64,000 nt of DNA, taken from NCBI GenBank assembly GCA_947503525.1, contig CANNEA010000006.1, positions 268,569-332,568 of the forward strand. The letters are read 5' to 3'. Of this stretch, positions 18,045-27,478 are shown piece after piece. A program made the position numbers and the translations under genes. Every line of letters begins with the position of its first letter. Positions within the stretch are counted from its first letter, which is position 1. This stretch comes from an uncultured Carboxylicivirga sp. (GTDB lineage: Bacteria; Bacteroidota; Bacteroidia; Bacteroidales; Marinilabiliaceae). The notes below the pieces were generated by a model. It was not told the origin of the DNA. It worked only from the letters and a program-made list of their open reading frames with translations, and searched no databases.

Positions 18045-19265
18045 ATGGAACAAACAAAATATCCAATAGTAGTAATAGGCGGTAGTATAGCTGCAATAAG
18101 TTTTATAAGAACCTTAAGGCAAAATCAGAATCAAGACAAAATTCTGCTTGTCTACGGTGAAGATCGTTTACCCTATAAGCGAACTAAAATTAATAAGAAT
18201 ATGGTTCGCGGTTTTGATAAAGATGAATTTATTATTGCTGATGAAAATTGGTATGCTGAAAATAATGTTGAATTATTAAATGATTGGGCAACCAGGATTA
18301 ATCGTGAAAGCAGGGAGATTGAATTTAAGTCGGATAGGAAGGTTACTTTTGATAAGTTGCTCATCGCTACTGGATCAGGATCTGTGGTGCCGCGATTAGC
18401 CGGAGTTGAAAGAGATGAAATTCATAATGTTCAAAATGCATCAGATGTAGAACGGCTGCTTGATGATTCTAAAAATAAAAGACGCTTCTTAATAATCGGA
18501 GGTGGAGTAGAAAGTATCGAAACGGCAGATCAGTTGGTTCGAAAAGGGAAAGAAGTCATTTTGGTTGGTAGAATGCTCTACCCAATGCAAAAATTATTTC
18601 CAAAAGAAATGATTGATCCATTGGAGAAAGCGATGCTAAATAAAGGAATGCAATGGTTTCCCGGAGTATCTATCTCATCCATTGATAAAAATGGCGAAGT
18701 ATATAGCACAAAGATTAAAGGCGAATCAAAGGAATTTGATGTGATCGTTGCCTGTACAGGCGCCGTTCCTAACATTTCATTGGCTAAAGTTTCTGATATT
18801 AAATCGGAAAATGGAATAGTAGTAGATAAGTGGTTACGAACTTCCGATAAAAATATACTGGCCGCTGGCGATGTTGCCCAACACAGTAATGGAATAGTTA
18901 CTGGTTTATGGCATGCTGCAGAGCATCAGGGCAAATTGGCTGCTCTTAATTTATATGAGGATACTGAAGCGCATACATTACCACCTTATAGACTCAAAGT
19001 TTGTGTTTTTGGATTGTACCTATTTTCTGCGGCTTATGAAAAAGTTATTCCCGGTCAGTTCGAAATGGTTAAAGAAGAAGAAGGGGATGTAAAGAGAATC
19101 CTTTATTTCAAGAATGGTTTACTCGAGGCATGTATTATGCTGAACGATGGCAACAGGGCAAAGCAATATCAGCAAGCGCTTATGGAACATTGGGATAAAG
19201 AAAAAGTATTCAAAGAGATGCCGATAAAACCTGCACTAAGCTTTAGTTTTGGAACATCTGTTTAA
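18045..19265 (+). CDS. NAD(P)/FAD-dependent oxidoreductase (rubredoxin/nitrite reductase-like)
   Basis: 406-residue flavoprotein of the Pyr_redox_2 group. The N-terminal FAD site reads VVIGGSIAAISFIRTL, a slightly altered Rossmann loop. The second Rossmann loop for NAD(P)H is LIIGGGVESIETADQL (about residues 148-163). The third flavin motif is ILAAGDVAQ (about 280). The closest groups I know are NADH-rubredoxin reductases and the FAD domain of assimilatory nitrite reductase. No redox-active disulfide is present. Its electron acceptor is unknown because no rubredoxin or other partner is adjacent. Confidence 0.87.
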   Translation: MEQTKYPIVVIGGSIAAISFIRTLRQNQNQDKILLVYGEDRLPYKRTKINKNMVRGFDKDEFIIADENWYAENNVELLNDWATRINRESREIEFKSDRKVTFDKLLIATGSGSVVPRLAGVERDEIHNVQNASDVERLLDDSKNKRRFLIIGGGVESIETADQLVRKGKEVILVGRMLYPMQKLFPKEMIDPLEKAMLNKGMQWFPGVSISSIDKNGEVYSTKIKGESKEFDVIVACTGAVPNISLAKVSDIKSENGIVVDKWLRTSDKNILAAGDVAQHSNGIVTGLWHAAEHQGKLAALNLYEDTEAHTLPPYRLKVCVFGLYLFSAAYEKVIPGQFEMVKEEEGDVKRILYFKNGLLEACIMLNDGNRAKQYQQALMEHWDKEKVFKEMPIKPALSFSFGTSV

Positions 19266-19328
19266 TACTTAGGAATAAATAAAATAGAGAAAACGTCAAC
19301 AATCATGTTTTTAATTGGAAAGGCTTTA

Positions 19329-19336
19329 TACTTTTG
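19329..19336 (+). promoter_or_regulatory. Putative -7 box TACTTTTG for arginine deiminase gene
   Basis: Matches TANNTTTG and lies 46 bases before the ATG of the arginine deiminase gene, so that gene is probably transcribed separately from the oxidoreductase. Confidence 0.42.
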
Positions 19337-19381
19337 CGGAACAAAGAAGAAGATACCTAATTAATTTAAACTGTTTCATCC

Positions 19382-20644
19382 ATGATAAAGACCATTGATA
19401 CTGGCGTTTATTCAGAAATAGGAGAGTTGGAGGGCGTAATATTACATACCCCTGGAAAAGAAGTGGAGAATATGACTCCTACCAATGCGGAAAGGGCATT
19501 ATATAGCGATATTCTTAACCTCTCTGTTGCAGTTGAGGAGTACCAACAATTGGCGGGTGTGCTCGGTAAGTTTACTCAAACCTATCAGGTTAAAGATTTA
19601 TTAGCTGAGATATTAGAGCATTCCAAGATTAAGCTTGGTCTTGTCGAGAAAATATGTGCCTATGAGCAGGTTTTAAATATCAAAGAATATTTACTTGAAT
19701 TGCCATCGAAAGAATTAGCAAGACAATTGATAGAAGGTGTTACTTTGCAGAAGAATACCTTAACAACTTTTCTTTCTGATGAGAGGTATGCGCTTAGGCC
19801 ATTACATAATTTCTTTTTCACACGTGATGCAAGCGTGAGCATGTACGATAAAGTGCTGATATCTAAAATGGCAAACAAAGTACGTGAGCGTGAGGCAATT
19901 GTGATGGAAGCTATTTTTAATCACTCACAGCATTTTAAAACCACCACGGTTAATCCACTTAATTACTACAATGTGGGCTCTGAAACCAATATTGAAGGAG
20001 GAGATGTGCTAATTGCCCGTGAAGATATTTTAGTTATAGGAAATAGTGCACGCACTTCAACGGAAGGTATTGATTTTATTGTCAATCAGCTGAAGCATTC
20101 GAAGGATAAGCGTTATGTAGTTGTGCAACAATTACCGGATGCTCCGGAATCTTTTATTCATTTGGATATGGTGTTTACCCTTTTGGATAAAGATGCCTGT
20201 ATGGTATACGAACCATTAATAATGAAGTCGAGTAGATATAATACTATTTTGATGACAATTGAAAATGGTGAAGTTGCTTCCATCGAGAAAAAGGAAAATC
20301 TGGTCAAGTGCCTAAATGGTTTGGGTATGGATTTGAAACCAATTAATTGTGGTGGATCAACCGATATTTGGACTCAGGAGCGTGAGCAGTGGCATAGTGG
20401 TGCTAACTTTTTTGCAATGGGACCGGGTAAAGTACTCGGATATGCACGTAATGTGTACACCATGGAAGAGATGAATAAGAATGGTTTTGAAATATTAAAA
20501 GCCAATGATGTAATTGATGGTAAAGTATCTTTATCAGATTATGAGAAATACGTAGTCACTATTGGAGGTTCGGAACTTTCACGAGGTGGAGGAGGAGCCC
20601 GTTGTATGACGATGCCGGTTCGACGCAAGCCTGTAGCATGGTAA
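19382..20644 (+). CDS. arcA: Arginine deiminase
   Basis: Hydrolyses arginine to citrulline and ammonia in the cytoplasm. 420 residues, as usual for the family. The guanidino-modifying enzyme signatures are present: FFFTRDASVSMYDKVLI, ETNIEGGDVLIA, ESFIHLDMVFTLLD with the catalytic His, and the catalytic Cys408 in GGGGARCMTMPVRR. Normally it feeds ornithine carbamoyltransferase (arcB) and carbamate kinase (arcC), giving ATP; neither is adjacent here, nor is an arginine/ornithine antiporter. It may instead serve acid tolerance or citrulline supply; this is inference. Confidence 0.95.
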   Translation: MIKTIDTGVYSEIGELEGVILHTPGKEVENMTPTNAERALYSDILNLSVAVEEYQQLAGVLGKFTQTYQVKDLLAEILEHSKIKLGLVEKICAYEQVLNIKEYLLELPSKELARQLIEGVTLQKNTLTTFLSDERYALRPLHNFFFTRDASVSMYDKVLISKMANKVREREAIVMEAIFNHSQHFKTTTVNPLNYYNVGSETNIEGGDVLIAREDILVIGNSARTSTEGIDFIVNQLKHSKDKRYVVVQQLPDAPESFIHLDMVFTLLDKDACMVYEPLIMKSSRYNTILMTIENGEVASIEKKENLVKCLNGLGMDLKPINCGGSTDIWTQEREQWHSGANFFAMGPGKVLGYARNVYTMEEMNKNGFEILKANDVIDGKVSLSDYEKYVVTIGGSELSRGGGGARCMTMPVRRKPVAW

Positions 20645-20661
20645 TAAAATATAGTTCAAAT

Positions 20662-20691
20662 AAAAAAAGGGATCTTTCGATCCCTTTTTTT
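20662..20691. terminator. Bidirectional terminator between arcA and sucC
   Basis: GGGATC/GATCCC stem with a TTTC loop, flanked by seven A and seven T residues, so it works for both convergent genes. Confidence 0.88.
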
Positions 20692-20714
20692 ATATCTGAT
20701 TGTCCTGTCACTTT

Positions 20715-21905
20715 CTATTTTACAATTTCCTGAACAATGTCAGAAGCTTCTTTCAATGTAATTGCTGAGAATACTTTAAGGCCTGATTCATCGATAATCT
20801 TTTTACCTCCTTCAGCATTTGTTCCTTGCAAACGAACAATGATTGGAACGTTAATTTCTCCAATTTTCTTGTAGGCTTCCACAACACCTTGCGCCACTCG
20901 GTCGCAACGAACAATACCACCAAAAATATTTATTAGAATGGCTTTAACGTTCGGATCATTCAAAATGATTTTCAGGCCTGCTTCAACCGTTTCAGCATTA
21001 GCGCCACCACCAACATCAAGGAAGTTTGCCGGTTCACCACCTGACAGTTTAATAATGTCCATGGTTGCCATAGCTAATCCAGCTCCGTTAACCATACATC
21101 CGACGTTCCCGTCTAACTTTACAAAGTTAAGATTACTCTTTCCGGCTTCTGTTTCAGCTGGATCTTCTTCATCAAGATCACGCATAGCTTCGTAATCAGG
21201 ATGCTTATACAAGGCATTGTCATCAAGGTTTACCTTGGCGTCAACTGCCATAATAAGGTTGTCAGAGGTCTTTAAAACAGGGTTTATCTCAAACATAGAT
21301 GAGTCTGTCTCAACATAAGCTTTATAAAGCGCAGAAACAAATTTTGTCATTTCTTTAAATGCTTTCCCCGAAAGACCTAAGTTGAATGCGATTTTACGCG
21401 CCTGAAAGGCCTGGAGACCTAGTCCCGGATCTACTTCTTCCTTAAATATAAGTTCAGGTGTTTTATCGGCCACCTCTTCAATGTCCATTCCACCTTCGGT
21501 TGAATACATAATGATATTACGTCCCGTATCCCGATTTAGCAATACACTCATGTAATATTCTTCAGTGTCACTTTCTCCGGGATAATAAACATCTTGAGCT
21601 ATCAGAATTTTTCGAACAAGTTTACCCTCAGCTCCGGTTTGATGGGTTACCAAAGTCATACCCAGTATATCGTTAGCTTTAGTTTTAACGTCGTCCAGGT
21701 TTTTTGCCAATTTAACACCGCCACCTTTTCCTCGTCCACCGGCATGGATTTGGGCTTTAACCACCCACCAACCGGTTCCGGTTTTGGCTTGTAAATCTTT
21801 GGCGGCACTTACAGCCTGCTCAACGGTGTCAGCAACAATTCCTTCCTGGATTGCAACTCCGAATGATTTTAGAATTTCTTTTCCTTGATATTCGTGAATA
21901 TTCAT
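20715..21905 (-). CDS. sucC: Succinyl-CoA synthetase (ADP-forming) beta subunit
   Basis: Citric-acid-cycle enzyme subunit that interconverts succinyl-CoA and succinate with ATP formation, as a complex with the alpha subunit (SucD). 396 residues. The N-terminal ATP-grasp domain starts MNIHEYQGKEILKSFGV and contains KAQIHAGGRGKGGGVK. The C-terminal CoA-ligase domain contains ANFLDVGGGANAETV and NIFGGIVRCDRVAQG. sucD is not adjacent, as is often seen in this phylum where the two genes are separate. Confidence 0.97.
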   Translation of the reverse strand: MNIHEYQGKEILKSFGVAIQEGIVADTVEQAVSAAKDLQAKTGTGWWVVKAQIHAGGRGKGGGVKLAKNLDDVKTKANDILGMTLVTHQTGAEGKLVRKILIAQDVYYPGESDTEEYYMSVLLNRDTGRNIIMYSTEGGMDIEEVADKTPELIFKEEVDPGLGLQAFQARKIAFNLGLSGKAFKEMTKFVSALYKAYVETDSSMFEINPVLKTSDNLIMAVDAKVNLDDNALYKHPDYEAMRDLDEEDPAETEAGKSNLNFVKLDGNVGCMVNGAGLAMATMDIIKLSGGEPANFLDVGGGANAETVEAGLKIILNDPNVKAILINIFGGIVRCDRVAQGVVEAYKKIGEINVPIIVRLQGTNAEGGKKIIDESGLKVFSAITLKEASDIVQEIVK

Positions 21906-22056
21906 AAGATAAATTGTTTTTCAAGGTTACATTATTCTGGTTATGAGAAGCTCAAAACGAGTATAATGCAAAGGGATTTTGTATCAGTTTTATTGTTATC
22001 AGTTAAATAAAACTCGCAATTAAAATTACGAGTACTTATAAAAACAGGAATAGTGC

Positions 22057-22064
22057 TATTTTTG
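22057..22064 (+). promoter_or_regulatory. Putative -7 box TATTTTTG for SpoU methyltransferase gene
   Basis: Matches TANNTTTG; the predicted start of transcription is about 12 bases before the ATG. Confidence 0.4.
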
Positions 22065-22082
22065 TTGTCAAAAATGCAATAA

Positions 22083-22613
22083 ATGAGAAAATTAAAGAAT
22101 AGGGAACTCAATAGACTAAGTATAGAGGAGTTTAAAAAAGCCGATAAACTGCCACTTACGGTTGTTCTGGATAATGTTAGAAGCCTGAATAATGTGGGCT
22201 CCGTTTTTCGTACATCCGATGCCTTAAAGGTAGAGCAAATCCTACTTTGCGGGATTACAGCCACTCCGCCACATAACGACATTCATAAAACGGCCTTAGG
22301 GGCTGAGGATGCTGTAGAATGGATTTACGAGGAAGATACCTTGCTCGCTATTCAGAAATTAAAAGAGGAAGGATATACTGTTTGCAGTATTGAGCAAGTT
22401 GAGAATAGTATTTCTTTACCTGATTTTAAAGTTGAAGTAGGAAAGAAGTATGCTTTAATTTTAGGGAATGAAGTGAAGGGTGTTCAGCAAAAAGTGGTTA
22501 ATAACAGTGATGTATGCATAGAGATTCCACAGTTTGGTACGAAGCATTCATTTAATGTTTCTGTTACAGCGGGTATTGTATTGTGGGAAATGTTTAGAAA
22601 GATTGTAGGTTAA
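22083..22613 (+). CDS. SpoU/TrmH-family RNA 2'-O-methyltransferase
   Basis: 176-residue SPOUT methyltransferase. Motif 1 is VVLDNVRSLNNVGSVFRTSDA with the catalytic Arg and Asn. Motif 2 is YALILGNEVKGV and motif 3 is IEIPQFGTKHSFNVSVTAGIV; together they build the knotted AdoMet site. The protein lacks an N-terminal RNA-binding extension, so it resembles the short TrmH/TrmL-like members. The substrate RNA cannot be assigned from the sequence. It is convergent with the following lipoprotein gene. Confidence 0.92.
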   Translation: MRKLKNRELNRLSIEEFKKADKLPLTVVLDNVRSLNNVGSVFRTSDALKVEQILLCGITATPPHNDIHKTALGAEDAVEWIYEEDTLLAIQKLKEEGYTVCSIEQVENSISLPDFKVEVGKKYALILGNEVKGVQQKVVNNSDVCIEIPQFGTKHSFNVSVTAGIVLWEMFRKIVG

Positions 22614-22630
22614 TCCTTAAAATAAGACGC

Positions 22631-22663
22631 AAAAAAAAGGGTGACCAAACGGTCACCCTTTTT
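22631..22663. terminator. Bidirectional terminator between SpoU and OmpA/TPR lipoprotein genes
   Basis: 8-bp stem GGGTGACC/GGTCACCC, AAAC loop, flanked by eight A and five T residues. Confidence 0.88.
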
Positions 22664-22681
22664 ATATCTTGTAATAATTAA

Positions 22682-24406
22682 TTACTGAACGATAGACTTG
22701 AATGTAGCGTCTTCGAAGAATTTAGCAAATTCAAGATCTTTAACTGCAGCAGCTTTGAATTTAGCGTCTAACTCAGTAGCCTTACGTAAAGCGTCAAACA
22801 TTAAGTCATCCTGACCAGTTCTAGCGCCAACGATCGCTTTCAAATAATATTTGAAACCTACTTCGTGAGTGTTTGCATTAATTGTTGATAAAGCAGCATC
22901 GTAGTTCTTAGCTAAGATTTTAGCAAGAGCAGCGTTACAGTTAGTACTGTTTCCGAAATAACGAATAGCGTTGTCATACTCTCCTTTGTGGATAGCAACA
23001 ATACCTAAGTTATTGTCAAGCTCAGCGCCAGCTCCAGCGGCAGCTCCGAAGAACTCTTCAGCTTTAGCAAGATCACCATCGCGAAGTGCGATTACACCAA
23101 GGTTGTTGTTAACTTCAGAAACACCTGATTTAATGCCATTAGCTTTTTCGAAAGCACTTTTTGCTCCGGCAAGATCACCTTTTGCATAAAGAGCGCAACC
23201 TACATTGTTAGCAGCTCTCCAACACTTAGGGTATTTAGAAGAAGCAGCTTTGTAAATAGCTAATTGAGCATCTACATCTTTAGTTAATGTAGCAGCATAT
23301 AATAACTCTTCTATATTTAACTCACTAGGATTGCTAGCAGCTAATTCAGAAATTTCAGCGTCAGATTTTCCAATTACATCTACGTTAACGGCCATTTTAG
23401 AACGACGTAGTTTAGGAAGAATCTCATCAGAAATAACTTTGAAAGTTTCAGACATGTTCTTGATTTCACGCTCACGAACTTCAGGATCGCTGTACATAGA
23501 AAGAACACGTAAGATTAATTCTTTATCCTGAACATTAGATTTTTCCATTAAAGTTTTGAAACCTTCCCAGTCTTCAGGAGTGTTTTTCAATGTAAAGAAG
23601 TCATCTTCTTTAGCACCTTCAACTTTAGCTTTCTTCAATTCACGAGCTAAATAATCTTTAGCTACTTTTTCACGCTTAGTAGCTAATTTAGTATTCAAAT
23701 CAGTTGGTCCGTCAGGAGACGCATAAGCAGAAATCTGAACACCTTTGAATTCTTTGTTTTCAGCAGTCTGAGCTTCTTTGATGAAATCTTTCAAAGCAGC
23801 GATTTCGTCCTTTCGCAATTCAGTTCCACGAATGTTAGCTTGCTGAATCATGAAATAGATATCAGCTAGTTTTTCTTCCGGAATTACACGTTGGAAATTG
23901 TCACCACCAATAGCAGCTTGAGCTCCTTGGTCAGCAACCAAAGCAGAAGTAGCGATAACACCATCAGCAATTTTGTAATCGTCAAACTCAGTAGTGTTAC
24001 TACCTTTAGTAGCTTTAATGCGAACAACTAAGTCAGAAACTTTCATGTTCTCATTGTAGTCTACTGAATTCTTGTAACTGTAAGTACCACCGTTAGTATA
24101 AGAAATTACTTTTTCATTTCCTTCTACTGATTCTCCTTGAAGTTTATAAGTAGGGAAAGCAGTTTCGCCTCCTTCATAAACTAAAACAGGAGTAGCTTCC
24201 AAAGCCACTTTTTTATCAAAGTACTTTTCAGGAACCTGAACTTTAATTTCCACATCAACTTTACCTGCATGAGCTTCCAGAACCTCTGGCGTTACAGTAT
24301 AGTTGACACCATCGGCGCCCTTTTTCATCTTATCCAACCCAGCACAGCTAGCTAATAATGCTGCAAGTGCCAGAGATGCAAATAGGTTGATTCTAGTTTT
24401 TTTCAT
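22682..24406 (-). CDS. Lipoprotein with OmpA-like middle region and C-terminal TPR repeats
   Basis: 574 residues. Lipobox LLASC (Cys21) ends the signal peptide. Residues about 30-150 form a beta-rich domain. Residues about 195-320 show an OmpA-like pattern (QISAYASPDGP... NTKLATKREKVAKDYL). The C-terminal about 200 residues contain TPR units (AANNVGCALYAKGDLAGAKSAFEKA, NNLGVIALRDGDLAKAEEFF, NNLGIVAIHKGEYDNAIRYF). The combination suggests a peptidoglycan-associated envelope scaffold. Similar proteins are common in Bacteroidales and are often abundant; the exact partner is unknown. Confidence 0.82.
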   Translation of the reverse strand: MKKTRINLFASLALAALLASCAGLDKMKKGADGVNYTVTPEVLEAHAGKVDVEIKVQVPEKYFDKKVALEATPVLVYEGGETAFPTYKLQGESVEGNEKVISYTNGGTYSYKNSVDYNENMKVSDLVVRIKATKGSNTTEFDDYKIADGVIATSALVADQGAQAAIGGDNFQRVIPEEKLADIYFMIQQANIRGTELRKDEIAALKDFIKEAQTAENKEFKGVQISAYASPDGPTDLNTKLATKREKVAKDYLARELKKAKVEGAKEDDFFTLKNTPEDWEGFKTLMEKSNVQDKELILRVLSMYSDPEVREREIKNMSETFKVISDEILPKLRRSKMAVNVDVIGKSDAEISELAASNPSELNIEELLYAATLTKDVDAQLAIYKAASSKYPKCWRAANNVGCALYAKGDLAGAKSAFEKANGIKSGVSEVNNNLGVIALRDGDLAKAEEFFGAAAGAGAELDNNLGIVAIHKGEYDNAIRYFGNSTNCNAALAKILAKNYDAALSTINANTHEVGFKYYLKAIVGARTGQDDLMFDALRKATELDAKFKAAAVKDLEFAKFFEDATFKSIVQ

Positions 24407-24456
24407 AATGTTTACCCAATTATTTGTTTTTTAACTTAATTCATAGATGAACTCTA

Positions 24457-24464
24457 CAAATTTA
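24457..24464 (-). promoter_or_regulatory. Putative -7 box TAAATTTG for OmpA/TPR lipoprotein gene
   Basis: Matches TANNTTTG on the minus strand with a predicted leader of about 45 bases. The rest of the 196-base gap upstream holds nothing else that I recognise. Confidence 0.4.
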
Positions 24465-24602
24465 AGAATGTTTTTAAAATATAAAAGTTCCGTCTAAGAT
24501 TTATTGCAAATATAGATATTATCTGATATTATAACAATTCAAAGTGTGTTGTCAAACGGTTTTTATTTGCGGAGTTCGAAAGGTTTAAAAGGATTATTGT
24601 CT

Positions 24603-25259
24603 TTAACCTAATGTTGACCTTAGGTTAACTCGGTTTATTCCTGTATCGTATGGCTGGCTAATAAGTTCTGTTAAACTTTCATAAATGGTGGAATCCTGTT
24701 CAAAATTCAGATCCTCCAGGTTAATTAAGAGGACAGGTAATTCCGGATGTTCCTTGAAGAACTGAAAGTAACCTTCTTGTAAATCAATAAGATAATCCCC
24801 ATCGATAGATTTTTCGTAATCTCTTCCGCGCAGCCTGATCTGCTTTAGTAAAGTTTCAACCGGGCGATGAAGATAAACGTATAAATCGGGGACGGGTGTC
24901 ATTCCGTAGACGATGTCAAAAATTTGACGGTATAGTCTAAATTCATCGGAAGGAAGTGTTTTTGCGGCAAAAATCAAGGATTTAAAAAAGTGATAATCGG
25001 CAACGGTTAACTCATGAAACAGATCTCCGGTATCAAAATCTTTTTTTAATTGTTTATAGCGTTCTGCTAAAAAAGACAATTCCAATGGAAAAGCGTAACG
25101 TTCTTTATTGTTATAAAATTTCGGTAAAAATGGATTATCTGCGAAGGTTTCTAAAACCAAACGGCCATTATAATCATTGCAAAGCATATTGGCCAGCGTC
25201 GATTTGCCTGTTCCAATATTACCTTCAATAACTATGTATTTTTTGTTTAAATGATTCAT
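24603..25259 (-). CDS. Deoxynucleoside kinase
   Basis: Phosphorylates deoxynucleosides in nucleotide salvage. I start it at the ATG at 25259 (MNHLNKKYIVIEG), which gives 218 residues and places the P-loop GNIGTGKST at residues 13-21 as in relatives; the longer reading adds 15 unrelated residues. Also seen: the ER motif in FLAERYKQL, and the lid-like RLRGRDYE. It belongs to the dNK/dAK-dGK family; the base preference cannot be told. It may share a transcript with the prolyl oligopeptidase gene upstream. Confidence 0.9.
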   Translation of the reverse strand: MNHLNKKYIVIEGNIGTGKSTLANMLCNDYNGRLVLETFADNPFLPKFYNNKERYAFPLELSFLAERYKQLKKDFDTGDLFHELTVADYHFFKSLIFAAKTLPSDEFRLYRQIFDIVYGMTPVPDLYVYLHRPVETLLKQIRLRGRDYEKSIDGDYLIDLQEGYFQFFKEHPELPVLLINLEDLNFEQDSTIYESLTELISQPYDTGINRVNLRSTLG

Positions 25260-25344
25260 GTAAATAAAAGATGCCTTAAGAATTATTGAACTAATACGGC
25301 TCAAGTAACTCTTAAGACATCATCTTAATCGTTATTTGCTATTA

Positions 25345-27468
25345 TTAATAAGCGGGCGTTATACCCATTTGATCAAATGCAAATGTATATAAGTCTGTCC
25401 ATTCTTCAATGGTTTTTGACGTCGGTTTTCCAGCTCCGTGTCCTGCATCGGTTTCAATTCGAATCATCATTGGACGATTTCCTTTATATGCAGCCTGAAG
25501 TGCTGAGATATACTTGAATGAATGTGCTGGTACTACACGATCATCGTGGTCAGCAGTTGTTACCATCACGGATGGATAGTTGAGCTCACCATCAATAGCA
25601 TGTAGAGGAGAATACTTATACAAGTAGTCGAACATTTCTTTACTGTCTTTACTTGTGCCATAATCAGTAGCCCAATATCTACCAATGGTGAAATTTTGAT
25701 AGCGCAACATGTCCATTACGCCTACCTGAGGGTAAGCTACTTTAAATAATTCGGGAGCCTGATTTATAACAGCACCAACCAATAGACCTCCATTTGATCC
25801 TCCTTGTGCGGCTAATTTATCAGGATTAGTATAACCTTCAGATACAAGATATTTGCCAGCCGAAATAAAGTCATCAAAAACATTTTGCTTATTCATTAAG
25901 GTACCCGCTTTATGCCAGTCTTCGCCATATTCACCACCACCTCGAAGGTTAGCTACAGCAAATACTCCACCGTTTTCAAGCCAAACTAATCGGCGTATAT
26001 CGAAGCGCGGAGTTAAGCTAATATTGAAACCTCCATATCCATATAGCCATGCCGGGTTGTTACCGTTAAGTTCAAGACCTTTTTTATGAACAATAAACAT
26101 TGGAACTTTTGTGCCATCCTTACTCTTGTAAAATACCTGCTTAGTTTCATATTGATCAATATCAAAATCAATTTCTGTTTTATGATAAAGCTCCGATTTG
26201 TTGGCCTTAATATCATATTTATAAATGACAGATGGGTAGGTATATGAAGAGAACGTATAAAAAGTGGTTTCATCCTCAATCTTACCGTAGAAACCACCAA
26301 CAGTTCCTACTGATGGTAAATCTACATTATATAGAAAATCACCTTCCAGAGAATAAACCTTAATTAAAGAGTGAGCGTCTTGTTGATAGTTGGCAAATAT
26401 TTTTCCACCTACAACCGATATTCTTCTCAGAACGTTTTTGTCATCTTCAGAAATTAAATCAGTCCAATTTTCTTTGGCCGGATTATTTACATCAATTTTA
26501 ATAATTCTGTACTTAGGTGCATCATCATTAGTCATCACCCAAAGGTGTCCGTTGTGATGATCTATCACCGAGTAGTCCTTCTCAAAGCTTTCCACCACTT
26601 TGACGATTTCAGCTTTCTTTTTTGAAAGATCTTTAAAGTAAAGAGCATTGCCAGTTGTTGATTCTGTAACTCTGATGATCATATATTTTTCATCTTCAGT
26701 GATGCTTGCTCCAAAACTCCAATTAGGATTAGCTGTATCTTCATAAATCAGTTTATCTTCATCTTGAGATGTGCCCACTTTATGATAATAGATTTTACTA
26801 TCCTTATTTTGACCTTTCAATTCATCTCCTTCTTTTGGCGTTGGATAGCGACTGTAGAAGAAGCCATCTTTGTACCATGAAATGCCTGAAAACTTAATCC
26901 ATTGCAGATGATCTGTTAAATTCTCACCTGTGTTGATGTCTTTAACGTAGAATTCTCTCCAATCAGAACCCCCGGTTGAAGTGCCGTATCCTAGATACTT
27001 CCCATCGTTGGATACTGAAAAAGTGGCTAGTGAAACAGTTCCGTCATCAGATAATTTATTCGGATCTAGAAAAACCTGAGCATCGCTTTCCAAAGTTTCC
27101 TGTTTGTAATAAACGCTTTGGTTTTGTAAGCCATCATTCTTTGTAAAGAAATAGTTGTCACCTGCTTTCCAGGGTGCCGAACGACGAGGATAGTTCCATA
27201 TCTCAGTAAGGCGGGTTTTAATTTTCTCTCTAAAAGGAACGGTCTCCAGGTAAGAGAAGGTAACTGCATTCTGTTGTTTTACCCATTCGGCAGTTTCAGC
27301 TGAACGATCATCTTCAAGCCAACGGTATGGATCTGCAACCTGTGTTCCAAAATAAACATCAACAACATCTCCTTTTTTTGTTTCAGGATAATTGTAGTTG
27401 CTTTTTTTCATTTCACATGAATACAATGTAGCAAGCAACACTAGCGTAATAATTTTCAGGTGTTTCAT
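25345..27468 (-). CDS. Prolyl oligopeptidase family serine peptidase (S9A), lipoprotein
   Basis: 707 residues. The N-terminus has a lipobox-like end (LYSC, Cys18), so the enzyme is probably anchored in an envelope membrane. Residues about 30-420 form the beta-propeller that restricts access; residues 430-707 form the alpha/beta hydrolase domain, with nucleophile S558 in GGSNGG, Asp in TTADHDDRVVP and His in DAGHGAG. It cleaves short proline-containing peptides. The gene starts 10 bases after a small membrane-protein gene, so the two are likely one operon. Confidence 0.94.
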   Translation of the reverse strand: MKHLKIITLVLLATLYSCEMKKSNYNYPETKKGDVVDVYFGTQVADPYRWLEDDRSAETAEWVKQQNAVTFSYLETVPFREKIKTRLTEIWNYPRRSAPWKAGDNYFFTKNDGLQNQSVYYKQETLESDAQVFLDPNKLSDDGTVSLATFSVSNDGKYLGYGTSTGGSDWREFYVKDINTGENLTDHLQWIKFSGISWYKDGFFYSRYPTPKEGDELKGQNKDSKIYYHKVGTSQDEDKLIYEDTANPNWSFGASITEDEKYMIIRVTESTTGNALYFKDLSKKKAEIVKVVESFEKDYSVIDHHNGHLWVMTNDDAPKYRIIKIDVNNPAKENWTDLISEDDKNVLRRISVVGGKIFANYQQDAHSLIKVYSLEGDFLYNVDLPSVGTVGGFYGKIEDETTFYTFSSYTYPSVIYKYDIKANKSELYHKTEIDFDIDQYETKQVFYKSKDGTKVPMFIVHKKGLELNGNNPAWLYGYGGFNISLTPRFDIRRLVWLENGGVFAVANLRGGGEYGEDWHKAGTLMNKQNVFDDFISAGKYLVSEGYTNPDKLAAQGGSNGGLLVGAVINQAPELFKVAYPQVGVMDMLRYQNFTIGRYWATDYGTSKDSKEMFDYLYKYSPLHAIDGELNYPSVMVTTADHDDRVVPAHSFKYISALQAAYKGNRPMMIRIETDAGHGAGKPTSKTIEEWTDLYTFAFDQMGITPAY

Positions 27469-27478
27469 TTTTTAAAAT

